Shown piece after piece: positions 1-5,074 of a DNA stretch of 5,074 bases. Positions within the stretch are counted from its first letter, which is position 1. Each line of letters starts with the position of its first letter. Origin of the DNA: Holdemanella sp. (GTDB lineage Bacteria; Bacillota_I; Bacilli_A; Erysipelotrichales; Erysipelotrichaceae); the NCBI GenBank assembly GCA_021442845.1, contig JABUSD010000335.1:1-5074 (forward strand). Reading direction: 5' to 3'. A program made the translations under genes and the position numbers. The notes below the pieces were generated by a model. That model saw only the letters and a list, made by a program, of their open reading frames with translations, had not been told where the DNA came from and did not search any database.

Positions 1-5
1 CCGGG

Positions 6-20
6 TCTTAAACACTTTCA
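6..20 (+). repeat. Left terminal inverted repeat of the IS
   Basis: TCTTAAACACTTTCA matches the reverse complement of 2088-2102 at 13 of 15 positions; the two mismatches are C/G swaps at the tenth and fourteenth bases. This is the outermost paired sequence I can find, so it likely marks the transposase cleavage end to within a few bases. Confidence 0.75.
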
Positions 21-53
21 CTAAAAATACACATGCCACAGAATGCCGAAATA

Positions 54-76
54 GCCGATAGGTACGGCCTTTTTTT
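54..76 (+). terminator. Weak inward-facing terminator-like hairpin at IS left end
   Basis: GCCG at 54-57 can pair with CGGC at 65-68 around a 7-nt loop, followed almost at once by seven T residues (70-76). An upstream GCCG at 45-48 could compete for the same partner. A 4-bp stem is short for an intrinsic terminator. The position between the left terminal repeat and the transposase promoter suits the known habit of insertion sequences of blocking transcription entering from outside, but that role is inference. Confidence 0.4.
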
Positions 77-110
77 ATGTCCTGGGCCTGTCAAATCTGT
101 TAAATTTGTT

Positions 111-150
111 GTTGTATTATGTTGTATGGTGTTGTATATTGTGATATAAT
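111..150 (+). repeat. Phased 10-bp direct repeats over the transposase promoter
   Basis: GTTGTAT occurs three times at exact 10-base spacing, starting at 111, 121 and 131 (units GTTGTATTAT, GTTGTATGGT, GTTGTATATT). A fourth, decayed unit GTGATATAAT at 141-150 contains the -10 box. The period is close to one helical turn, so all copies face the same side of the DNA. The motif returns in inverse orientation after the transposase gene (2015-2028). This looks like a protein-binding array, possibly for the transposase itself. Confidence 0.65.
122..150 (+). promoter_or_regulatory. Transposase promoter with extended -10
   Basis: The -10 is a perfect TATAAT at 145-150, preceded by TGA at 142-144 to give the extended form TGNTATAAT. 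With a 17-bp spacer the -35 would be TTGTAT at 122-127, matching consensus only in TTG. The box ends six bases before the ATG at 157, so transcription would be expected to start at or next to the start codon. The -35 lies within the phased repeat array, so a repeat-binding protein would compete with RNA polymerase. Confidence 0.6.
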
Positions 151-156
151 GGATAT

Positions 157-2007
157 ATGAAGCTATGGTATGACAAAAAATCAAAGGATCCCACTTATTT
201 TATACAGATGGGAATACGAAACGGAAAGAAGACAACGACCAGGAATGTATCAAGGATTGGCAAGCACTCCGAACTGCTCAGGGTTACGGAAGACCCCCTT
301 GCCTACGCTAAGGAGCAGGTCAGGAAGTACAGCGAGGAGTACAGCAGCGAGAACAAGGTGACTCTTGACCTTTCCATCAATTTCTCCGAGAAGATAAAGG
401 CCACCCAAGACACCGCATCAAAGAGCACGAGGCTGAACATCGGCTACTTCTTCATCCAGAAGCTCTACAATGAGCTGGGAATCAGCGATTTCTTCAGGGA
501 GGCCACAAAGGATAGTCGGATAAGGTTCGACCCTGACACGGTCAACAGGTTCCTCACCTATGCACGCATCCTCAATCCGGATTCCAAACTTGGCACACTC
601 GACCATCTTGGCAGCTACTATGAGAAGCCTGACTTCGACTACCAGCACATCATGCGCACGATGGACATCATGGAAGCCAACTACAGCGGATACATCGAGA
701 ACCTCTACCAAAGGAGCTGCGGAATCGTCAGGAGGAACACGGCCGTGTGCTACTACGACTGCTCCAACTACTACTTCGAGATCGAGCGCGAGGACGAGGA
801 CTATACGGACGAGGTCACTGGAGAAGTCATCAGGGGTCTGAGGAAGTTCGGACTCGCCAAGGACCACAAACCCAACCCGATCGTAGAGATGGGGCTGTTC
901 ATGGACAGGGATGGAATCCCCATCTCCATGTGCATCACATCCGGATCCGACAATGAGCAGACCACAGCCATCCCCCTTGAAGAGGAGATGGTGAAAATGT
1001 TCAAGGGGAAGAAGTTCATCTACTGCGCGGATGCAGGGCTTGGATCCTTCAACATACGGAAGTTCAATTCGATGGGAGGGCGTGCATTCATCGTCACCCA
1101 GTCGGTGAAGAAGCTTTCAGATGTCATGAAGCAGGCGGTATTCAACGATTATGGCTACAGGCTGCTTTCATCGGATGAGCCGGTGAGCCTTGAACATATG
1201 AAGTCGTTCGACAGGTTCGATGCGGACTGCAGGGGGCTCTATGATGACAGGGCATACAAGGTCATCCCTGCAGACAGGGCCATAGACCTCGGGCTATATG
1301 AAGAGAAGGCAACCAGAAGCGGAAAGCCAAGGAAGGTGAAGTCCAAGGCAACGCTGAAGCAGTATGTAATCGTATCCTTCTCAAGGAAGATGATGGAATA
1401 CCAGCGCTCCGTGCGCAACCGCCAGATCGAGCGTGCCAGGGGCATACTTGACAGGATGGATCCGGAGAGCTACAGGAAGGGGCCGCATGATGTTACGAGG
1501 TTCATAGTGAAGAGGACATCAGGCGAAGACAAGGTTGCATATGAGATAAATGAAGACAAAATCAGAGAGGAAGAGAAATACGACGGATTCTATGCGATAG
1601 CCACCAACCTTGAAGACAGCGCAAAGGACATCATAGAGGTGAGCATGAACCGATACAAGATTGAGGACTGCTTCAGGATCATGAAGACAGACTTCATGGC
1701 ACGCCCTGTATGGCACTACAAGCGTGAGCACATCATCTCGCATTTCATGATCTGCTACACGGCCCTTCTGATCTACAGGCTCATGGAGAAGAAGCTGGAA
1801 GACAACGGAACGCATTTCACAACGGATGCGATACTGGAGACGCTGAAGAATATGGAAGTGGCCAGCATAGAGGATATTTGCTACATGTCCCTCTATACAG
1901 GCTCTCAATTGTGTACTGCACTGAACGCAGTATTCGGCCTAGGGCTGGACAAGAAGTACTACCAGCCAAAGGAGCTGAACAAAAAAATCAAAAAAATTTT
2001 AAAATAG
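157..2007 (+). CDS. IS1634-family DDE transposase
   Basis: This 616-residue protein should cut and join the ends of the surrounding element. The RNase H-like catalytic core of the IS4 superfamily is visible: first Asp at D201 (YYDCSNYYFE), second at D292 (YCADAGLGS), and Glu at E503 in RYKIEDCFRIMK, with R499 and K510 completing the R(3)E(6)K signature; the usual Tyr three residues before R499 is Ser here. The region from about 294 to 495 holds the long insertion typical of this group, and the block HYKREHIISHFMICYTALL (520-538) follows the Glu as in relatives. The ATG at 157 gives a family-like N-terminus (MKLWYDKKSKDP), but no good Shine-Dalgarno site precedes it. The frame is intact and all three catalytic residues are present, so it may be active. 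Codon use (many AGG and C/G third positions) differs from neighbours, except for the A-rich last codons. Confidence 0.95.
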   Translation: MKLWYDKKSKDPTYFIQMGIRNGKKTTTRNVSRIGKHSELLRVTEDPLAYAKEQVRKYSEEYSSENKVTLDLSINFSEKIKATQDTASKSTRLNIGYFFIQKLYNELGISDFFREATKDSRIRFDPDTVNRFLTYARILNPDSKLGTLDHLGSYYEKPDFDYQHIMRTMDIMEANYSGYIENLYQRSCGIVRRNTAVCYYDCSNYYFEIEREDEDYTDEVTGEVIRGLRKFGLAKDHKPNPIVEMGLFMDRDGIPISMCITSGSDNEQTTAIPLEEEMVKMFKGKKFIYCADAGLGSFNIRKFNSMGGRAFIVTQSVKKLSDVMKQAVFNDYGYRLLSSDEPVSLEHMKSFDRFDADCRGLYDDRAYKVIPADRAIDLGLYEEKATRSGKPRKVKSKATLKQYVIVSFSRKMMEYQRSVRNRQIERARGILDRMDPESYRKGPHDVTRFIVKRTSGEDKVAYEINEDKIREEEKYDGFYAIATNLEDSAKDIIEVSMNRYKIEDCFRIMKTDFMARPVWHYKREHIISHFMICYTALLIYRLMEKKLEDNGTHFTTDAILETLKNMEVASIEDICYMSLYTGSQLCTALNAVFGLGLDKKYYQPKELNKKIKKILK

Positions 2008-2012
2008 GATTT

Positions 2013-2028
2013 CCATACAACATACAAT
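2013..2028 (-). repeat. Inverted subterminal copies of the GTTGTAT motif
   Basis: On the minus strand this reads ATTGTAT then GTTGTATGG, two contiguous copies of the heptamer found in the left array. The complement of 2013-2023 matches 119-129 exactly over 11 bases. It begins six bases after the transposase stop codon. Matching motifs inside both ends, in opposite orientation, suit internal transposase-binding sites; this is inference. Confidence 0.55.
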
Positions 2029-2037
2029 AAAACGCTT

Positions 2038-2080
2038 AAAGAGGCGAATCTCCTTTACCTATGGGAGATTTCGCCTCTTT
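2038..2080 (+). terminator. Strong hairpin at IS right end, likely bidirectional terminator
   Basis: AAAGAGGCGAATCTCC (2038-2053) pairs with GGGAGATTTCGCCTCTTT (2063-2080) with a single-base bulge and a loop of about nine bases. The stem base is A-T, so either strand gives an RNA hairpin ending in a short U tract. It should end the transposase transcript 30 to 70 nt after its stop codon and would also block minus-strand transcription entering the element. It lies inside the right terminal repeat, so it is part of the element. Confidence 0.75.
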
Positions 2081-2087
2081 GATTATT

Positions 2088-2102
2088 TCAAACTGTTTAA
2101 GA
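2088..2102 (-). repeat. Right terminal inverted repeat of the IS
   Basis: TCAAACTGTTTAAGA on the plus strand is the inverted partner of 6-20. It follows the terminator-like hairpin at 2038-2080 and precedes the AT-rich promoter region of the TtcA-like gene. The true element end may lie a few bases further out, to about 2107. Confidence 0.75.
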
Positions 2103-2136
2103 TGGGATTTTACTTAATATTTATTTTTTTCTCAAC

Positions 2137-2147
2137 TGATATATAAT
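2137..2147 (+). promoter_or_regulatory. Probable promoter of the ttcA-membrane protein-phosphatase operon
   Basis: TATAAT lies at 2142-2147; an overlapping reading is TGA at 2137-2139 with TATATA at 2140-2145, an extended -10. I find no convincing -35 at 16 to 18 bp upstream, where the DNA is a T-rich run. The box ends six bases before the ATG at 2154, again leaving no room for a leader with a ribosome-binding site. It sits outside the insertion sequence, about 35 bp beyond its right end, so it is probably native. Confidence 0.55.
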
Positions 2148-2153
2148 AGTAGC

Positions 2154-2882
2154 ATGAACCTTCAATATGCATTAAAAAGAATTCAAAAAGCGGATCATGA
2201 TTTTAATATGATTCAGGATGGAGATAAAATAGCCGTTGGCCTATCTGGGGGCAAAGACAGCATGCTGCTTTTTCTATGCTTATCGATCTATCAGAAATTC
2301 AATGACAAAAACTTTGAATTAGTGGGTATTCATATCGATGTCGGTTTTGAAGATTTTGAACATGATACAATGAAAGACTTTGCCAGACAATACAATTTAA
2401 ATCTTTATATAGAAAAGACAAGAATCTTTGAAATATTAAAAAGGAATGAAAATAAAGATAAAATCCAATGTTCTTTATGTTCCAATTTGAAAAAAGGGGC
2501 TTTATGTAAAGTTGCCATGGATTTAGGCTGTAATAAATTAGCATTAGGACATCATAGCGATGATGCCATTGAAACGTTATTTTTAAATATGATCCATGGA
2601 GCTAAAATAGCTACGTTTTCCCCATGTCAATATATGTCTAAATCCAATATGACTATGATTCGTCCTTTAATCTATTGCGAAGAAAAAGAAATTATTAAAG
2701 TCTGTACAAAAAATCAGATTCCAAGTGTAAAACGAGTCTGTCCAAACGATGGAAATACCCAAAGACAGGAAATCAAAGATTTACTAAATGAATTCTATAC
2801 ACGCTATCCAATTGCCCAAAAGAATTTCTTAACTTCCCTATCCAATCTGGAACAAGTGGATTTATGGAAAAAGCAGAGGTAA
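2154..2882 (+). CDS. ttcA: TtcA-like tRNA thiolation enzyme (PP-loop ATPase)
   Basis: This 242-residue cytoplasmic protein belongs to the TtcA/TilS N-type ATP pyrophosphatase superfamily. The ATP-binding PP-loop SGGKDS is at 31-36, and the family motif GHHSDD is at 132-137. C106 and C109 lie in CSLCSNLKKG, the TtcA hallmark, and C196 (RVCPND) is in the place of the third iron-sulfur ligand. TtcA proteins use a [4Fe-4S] cluster, ATP and sulfur from a cysteine desulfurase to make 2-thiocytidine at position 32 of certain tRNAs. That substrate is established for enterobacterial TtcA; short Gram-positive homologues such as this may act on another position or RNA, so the symbol marks family rather than proven reaction. 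The N-terminus is collinear with relatives, which supports ATG 2154 despite the lack of a Shine-Dalgarno site. It heads a three-gene operon; its stop precedes the next start by 2 nt. Confidence 0.88.
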   Translation: MNLQYALKRIQKADHDFNMIQDGDKIAVGLSGGKDSMLLFLCLSIYQKFNDKNFELVGIHIDVGFEDFEHDTMKDFARQYNLNLYIEKTRIFEILKRNENKDKIQCSLCSNLKKGALCKVAMDLGCNKLALGHHSDDAIETLFLNMIHGAKIATFSPCQYMSKSNMTMIRPLIYCEEKEIIKVCTKNQIPSVKRVCPNDGNTQRQEIKDLLNEFYTRYPIAQKNFLTSLSNLEQVDLWKKQR

Positions 2883-2884
2883 GT

Positions 2885-3244
2885 ATGAAGATTAAAGATG
2901 TCAAACAGGCAAAAAAGATTATTACTTCCATGTATTTAGATGAAAATATGCAAAAAAAGATTATGAATAAATACAAAAATAGAATAATTGTTGGTACAAT
3001 CATTATGCTTCTTATTGGTATCTATCTAGCATTTGCATCGGGTAGATTTATTACTTTTAGTGTTGTATTGATTCCTATTATGATATTAATCTTTACAAAC
3101 GCTATGGAAATCAAGACATATAATAAGAAGAAACAATCCGTAATTGATGGTACTTATTTTGATGGATTGGATCAGGATTTTATCTTAAAAGTTGCCAATC
3201 AATTGTATAAAAGACATCCCGAATATAATTTAAAGGAGAAATAA
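2885..3244 (+). CDS. Small two-helix membrane protein, unknown function
   Basis: I do not recognise a family. The 119 residues comprise a charged, Lys-rich N-terminal segment (1-33), two hydrophobic helices at about 34-52 and 56-75 separated by a short SGRF turn, and a polar C-terminal domain of about 44 residues. The positive charge on both sides of the helix pair places both ends in the cytoplasm as a hairpin. I chose ATG 2885 over the in-frame ATG 2864 because it has GAGGT at 2876-2880 just upstream and avoids a 19-nt overlap with the TtcA-like gene; the longer form would add seven residues. The start lies 2 nt after the previous stop, so translation is probably coupled. No signal-peptidase site or catalytic motif is seen. 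Position between a tRNA-modifying enzyme and a phosphatase does not reveal its role. Confidence 0.8.
   Translation: MKIKDVKQAKKIITSMYLDENMQKKIMNKYKNRIIVGTIIMLLIGIYLAFASGRFITFSVVLIPIMILIFTNAMEIKTYNKKKQSVIDGTYFDGLDQDFILKVANQLYKRHPEYNLKEK
3232..3238 (+). promoter_or_regulatory. Ribosome-binding site of the phosphatase gene
   Basis: AAAGGAG ends seven bases before ATG 3246 and lies inside the last codons of the membrane protein gene. This well-spaced site contrasts with the two first-in-transcript genes at 157 and 2154, which have none. Confidence 0.75.
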
Positions 3245-3245
3245 A

Positions 3246-4046
3246 ATGAAAAGACAAGCCATGACAACAAGAAATATTGGAAATGCCCGTGAATTAGGAG
3301 GGTATGTCAATAAAGATGGAAAAAGAATTCAATATAAGCGATTGTTGCGCTCCTCACCTTTACATAATCTTACAGAAGAAGATTACAACATTTTAAAGGA
3401 TGAATACAATTTAAGAAAAGTATTTGATTTCCGTTCCTTTTTTGAAAGAAAAGATAAACCCGATGATGAAATTGAAAACTGTACCAATATCTGGATTCCA
3501 ATCTTAGAAGATAGAGATCCTGATGATTCCTTTACAGCTGAAGATGTAGCGGAATTTGAAAAGAATCCAATCAAAGGATTGATGAAAATGGCAGAAAGAG
3601 GCATTACCTTTGATATGTATACAGGCATGTTGAAGCCGGAATATTCCCAAAGACAATTTGCCAAGTTTATCCGTGAAGTCATTGATTGTAAAGAAGGAGC
3701 CGTATTATGGCATTGTTCAGCAGGAAAAGATCGTACGGGTATGGGAGCCATTCTTCTATTAACGATGTTAGATGTCGATATGGATACCATTTTAGATGAT
3801 TATATGTTAACCAATGAATATCGAACTAAGGAATTACAGGTCTTATTTGATATGGCAAAAGCACAGAATATGCCAGAAGAACTATATCCCGTTCTTTATC
3901 CAATTGAAGGTGTCGCCAAAGAAAGCTTAATGCAGGGAATCAACTATATTACAGAGAATTATGGTTCCATCCTAAATTATATTCATGAAGCCTTAGGCAT
4001 TACAGATGAAGAAATAGCACAGTTAAAAGAAAACTATTTAGAATAA
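3246..4046 (+). CDS. Tyrosine/dual-specificity phosphatase, Lmo1800/LipA-like
   Basis: The protein (266 aa) has the cysteine-phosphatase signature HCSAGKDRTG at 156-165, where C157 is the nucleophile and R163 binds phosphate. The N-terminus carries the hallmarks of the bacterial Tyr_phosphatase_3 group (PF13350): RNIGNARELGGY at 9-20, LLRSSPLHNLTEED at 33-46, and FDFRSFFERKDKPD at 60-73, in which D61 and R63 are conserved. The K161-D162 pair inside the P-loop is typical of Listeria LipA-like enzymes, which act on phosphotyrosine and on phosphoinositides, so substrate class cannot be set from sequence. No signal peptide is evident; a cytoplasmic enzyme is likely, unlike secreted LipA. Length fits the family. 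It starts 1 nt after the membrane gene stop with a good AAAGGAG site and is the last gene before a terminator. Confidence 0.92.
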   Translation: MKRQAMTTRNIGNARELGGYVNKDGKRIQYKRLLRSSPLHNLTEEDYNILKDEYNLRKVFDFRSFFERKDKPDDEIENCTNIWIPILEDRDPDDSFTAEDVAEFEKNPIKGLMKMAERGITFDMYTGMLKPEYSQRQFAKFIREVIDCKEGAVLWHCSAGKDRTGMGAILLLTMLDVDMDTILDDYMLTNEYRTKELQVLFDMAKAQNMPEELYPVLYPIEGVAKESLMQGINYITENYGSILNYIHEALGITDEEIAQLKENYLE

Positions 4047-4047
4047 T

Positions 4048-4077
4048 AAAAGAGATAACCCGCAGGTTATCCCTTTT
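4048..4077. terminator. Bidirectional terminator between convergent genes
   Basis: AAAAGAGATAACC (4048-4060) pairs with GGTTATCCCTTTT (4065-4077) around a CGCA tetraloop, with one A-C mismatch. On the plus strand the stem runs into TTTTCTTT; on the minus strand it runs into TTTTATTATT. It begins 2 nt after the phosphatase stop and lies directly after the stop (4080-4082) of the minus-strand gene, so it can end both transcripts. Confidence 0.88.
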
Positions 4078-4079
4078 CT

Positions 4080-5074
4080 TTAGTCTTCCATTTGTAAACC
4101 AGTATGCTGGTTATAGATTGTATATCCAGTAGGTCTTGTTGTAGTTGTCCATTTGGCAATATATTTACCCGTACTATCTACCCAGTAATATTTACCATTA
4201 TCTGGATTTAGAACATAACAGTAGGTAACCATGATTCCATCAATATCTAGATAGTAATCTCCAATCCAGCAGGCTTTCTGCATTTTTCCTTCTGCATTGA
4301 AATAATACCAGTAAGATTCAATCTTTTGCCATCCTGTCTTCATGGCTCCATCACTTCCAAAGAAGTAGTAGTCATCTTCAACTGGATATAGACCTGTAGC
4401 CATGACACCATATGCATCAAAGTAATATTTCTTACCTTTTACTGTTTTCCAATCCGATTTAACCAGATCTTTATCTACTTCATCATATAGATACCAGAGA
4501 GCCAGATCATTTACCCATGAATAACGCTCTTTACCTGAAACCCATAGACCAGATTCATCCACATAATAGCTTCCAATCCATTTTGATGTAGCCATGATAC
4601 CATCTTCTTCTACATAGTAGTTTCCAATCCATTTTGATGTGGCCATGGCACCACTTGCTTCAAAGTAATACCAGTTGTCATCGACAAGCTGCCATCCAGT
4701 TACCATAGCTCCATTCTTATCGAAACAATAGAATGTATGTGTAGAATCCATAACGATTCCATTTGATGCCATTGAACCATCTTCCATCAGGTAATACCAT
4801 TTATTTCCTGATTTCATCCACTTGTTTGTAGCCATTTCCCCATTCTGTGAATCGAAATAATACCAGCTTCCATCAATTTCTTTCCATCCTGTTTCCATAT
4901 GTCCATCTGGAATATTGAAATAATGATTATTCACAATACCTGTCTGCATAGCCCCTGTATCATCAAAGAAATATGACTTATTACCAATTGTCTGCAATCC
5001 AGTTGTGATTGCTCCATTTGTCTTACAGTAATACCATTGGTCATTATAAAGCTGCCATCCTGGTTTTACATATT
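4080..5074 (-). CDS. Cell-wall-binding repeat protein, C-terminal part (5' end outside window)
   Basis: The minus-strand frame is open from base 5072 to the TAA at 4082-4080, giving 330 residues with no start codon of its own; the TTG at 4997 is an internal Leu within a repeat, not a start. Almost all of it is choline-binding-type repeats of about 20 residues (CW_binding_1, PF01473 and related), for example GWQLVDDNWYYFEASGAMAT at visible residues 126-145. I count about 14 units: nine in tandem (5-179), a non-repeat insert (180-206), five more (207-306), then a Thr-rich tail ending TGLQMED. Several units are a shorter 17-residue form built on WIGxYY. Such domains anchor surface or secreted proteins to choline or wall polymers in Gram-positive bacteria; the catalytic or adhesive domain and signal peptide would lie upstream, beyond 5074. 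Ligand and enzyme type are unknown. It converges on the phosphatase operon. Confidence 0.9.
   Translation of the reverse strand, partial: YVKPGWQLYNDQWYYCKTNGAITTGLQTIGNKSYFFDDTGAMQTGIVNNHYFNIPDGHMETGWKEIDGSWYYFDSQNGEMATNKWMKSGNKWYYLMEDGSMASNGIVMDSTHTFYCFDKNGAMVTGWQLVDDNWYYFEASGAMATSKWIGNYYVEEDGIMATSKWIGSYYVDESGLWVSGKERYSWVNDLALWYLYDEVDKDLVKSDWKTVKGKKYYFDAYGVMATGLYPVEDDYYFFGSDGAMKTGWQKIESYWYYFNAEGKMQKACWIGDYYLDIDGIMVTYCYVLNPDNGKYYWVDSTGKYIAKWTTTTRPTGYTIYNQHTGLQMED
4560..4661 (-). repeat. Two tandem 51-bp units in the wall-binding gene
   Basis: TTCCAATCCATTTTGATG begins at 4571 and again at 4622; the match runs 26 bases with one A/G difference (4571-4596 versus 4622-4647), a period of 51 bp. 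The units encode SKWIGNYYVEEDGIMAT and SKWIGSYYVDESGLWVS. The nucleotide identity in the core is higher than between other repeats of the gene, pointing to a fairly recent in-frame duplication. Confidence 0.75.

Larger units (their letters stand above)
6..2102 (+). mobile_element. IS1634-type insertion sequence, about 2.1 kb
   Basis: A single transposase gene is framed by imperfect inverted repeats: TCTTAAACACTTTCA at 6-20 and, read on the minus strand, TCTTAAACAGTTTGA from 2102 to 2088 (13 of 15 identical). Inside these lie a second inverted pair, ATGTTGTATGG at 119-129 and its complement at 2013-2023. The exact outer ends are unresolved: similarity outside 6 and 2102 is poor, and the window begins only five bases before the left repeat, so the target-site duplication cannot be read. 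The coding interior is richer in G+C and in AGG arginine codons than the genes to the right, which suits a horizontally acquired element. It ends about 45 bp before the start of the TtcA-like gene. Family assignment rests on the transposase motifs and length. Confidence 0.85.

Noticed and set aside
418..867. 149-codon open frame on the minus strand inside the transposase gene
   Set aside because: It is antisense to a well-supported transposase. Long open frames are expected opposite GC-rich coding DNA, and its Val/Leu/Asp-rich translation shows no recognisable domain.
1519..1908. 129-codon minus-strand open frame over the transposase C-terminal coding region
   Set aside because: It lies opposite the conserved catalytic Glu region, and its sequence is explained by the sense gene; no ribosome-binding site or domain is seen.
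1981..1996. Two A7 runs near the transposase stop as a programmed frameshift site
   Set aside because: The transposase is complete in one frame and the runs lie in the last codons, after the whole catalytic core; a shift there would change only a few terminal residues.
2038..2080. Hairpin as an integron attC site or a structured RNA
   Set aside because: No integrase or cassette structure is present, and a simple near-perfect stem just after a stop codon is better explained as a terminator.
2864..2884. Upstream in-frame ATG for the membrane protein
   Set aside because: It has no good ribosome-binding site and would overlap the TtcA-like gene by 19 nt; ATG 2885 has GAGGT upstream and sits 2 nt after the previous stop.
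3383..3790. 135-codon minus-strand open frame over the phosphatase gene
   Set aside because: It is fully antisense to a phosphatase with an intact active site, with a Ser-rich translation typical of a shadow frame.
4995..4997. TTG as start of the wall-binding protein
   Set aside because: The same frame stays open to the window edge and encodes another complete repeat upstream, so the TTG is an internal Leu codon and the gene is partial.
4080..5074. Repeated nucleotide blocks as a CRISPR or satellite array
   Set aside because: The repeats are in frame, vary at third positions and encode choline-binding-type units, so they are protein repeats.

Overview
The window looks like chromosomal DNA of a low-GC Gram-positive bacterium (Bacillota). 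The native genes are AT-rich, internal operon genes have purine-rich Shine-Dalgarno sites, and a surface protein carries choline-binding-type cell-wall repeats. A member of the Erysipelotrichia is a reasonable guess from gene style, but this is inference and no rRNA or other marker gene is present to test it.

Layout: bases 1 to about 2107 are one insertion sequence of the IS1634 type (IS4 superfamily). It has a single 616-aa DDE transposase, imperfect terminal inverted repeats at 6-20 and 2088-2102, a phased 10-bp repeat array over the transposase promoter, and hairpins near both ends that could insulate it from outside transcription. The left flank of the element lies outside the window or is cut at base 1, so no target duplication can be read. 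The transposase interior is clearly more GC-rich than everything to its right.

From 2154 to 4046 comes a tightly packed three-gene operon on the plus strand: a TtcA-like tRNA thiolation enzyme (PP-loop ATPase with three Fe-S-type cysteines), a small two-helix membrane protein of unknown function starting 2 nt after its stop codon, and a Lmo1800/LipA-like tyrosine/dual-specificity phosphatase starting 1 nt after the membrane gene. The element ends about 45 bp upstream of the first gene, leaving a TATAAT-containing promoter between them.

A hairpin at 4048-4077 separates the operon from a convergent minus-strand gene. That gene is the C-terminal part (330 residues visible) of a secreted protein made almost wholly of cell-wall-binding repeats; its N-terminus lies beyond base 5074.

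I see no CRISPR array, RNA gene, defence system or clearly new biological system. The points most worth following are the identical TATAAT-6 nt-ATG arrangement at both first-gene starts (possible leaderless mRNAs), the helically phased repeats in the element's left end, and the unstudied thiolase-membrane protein-phosphatase operon.
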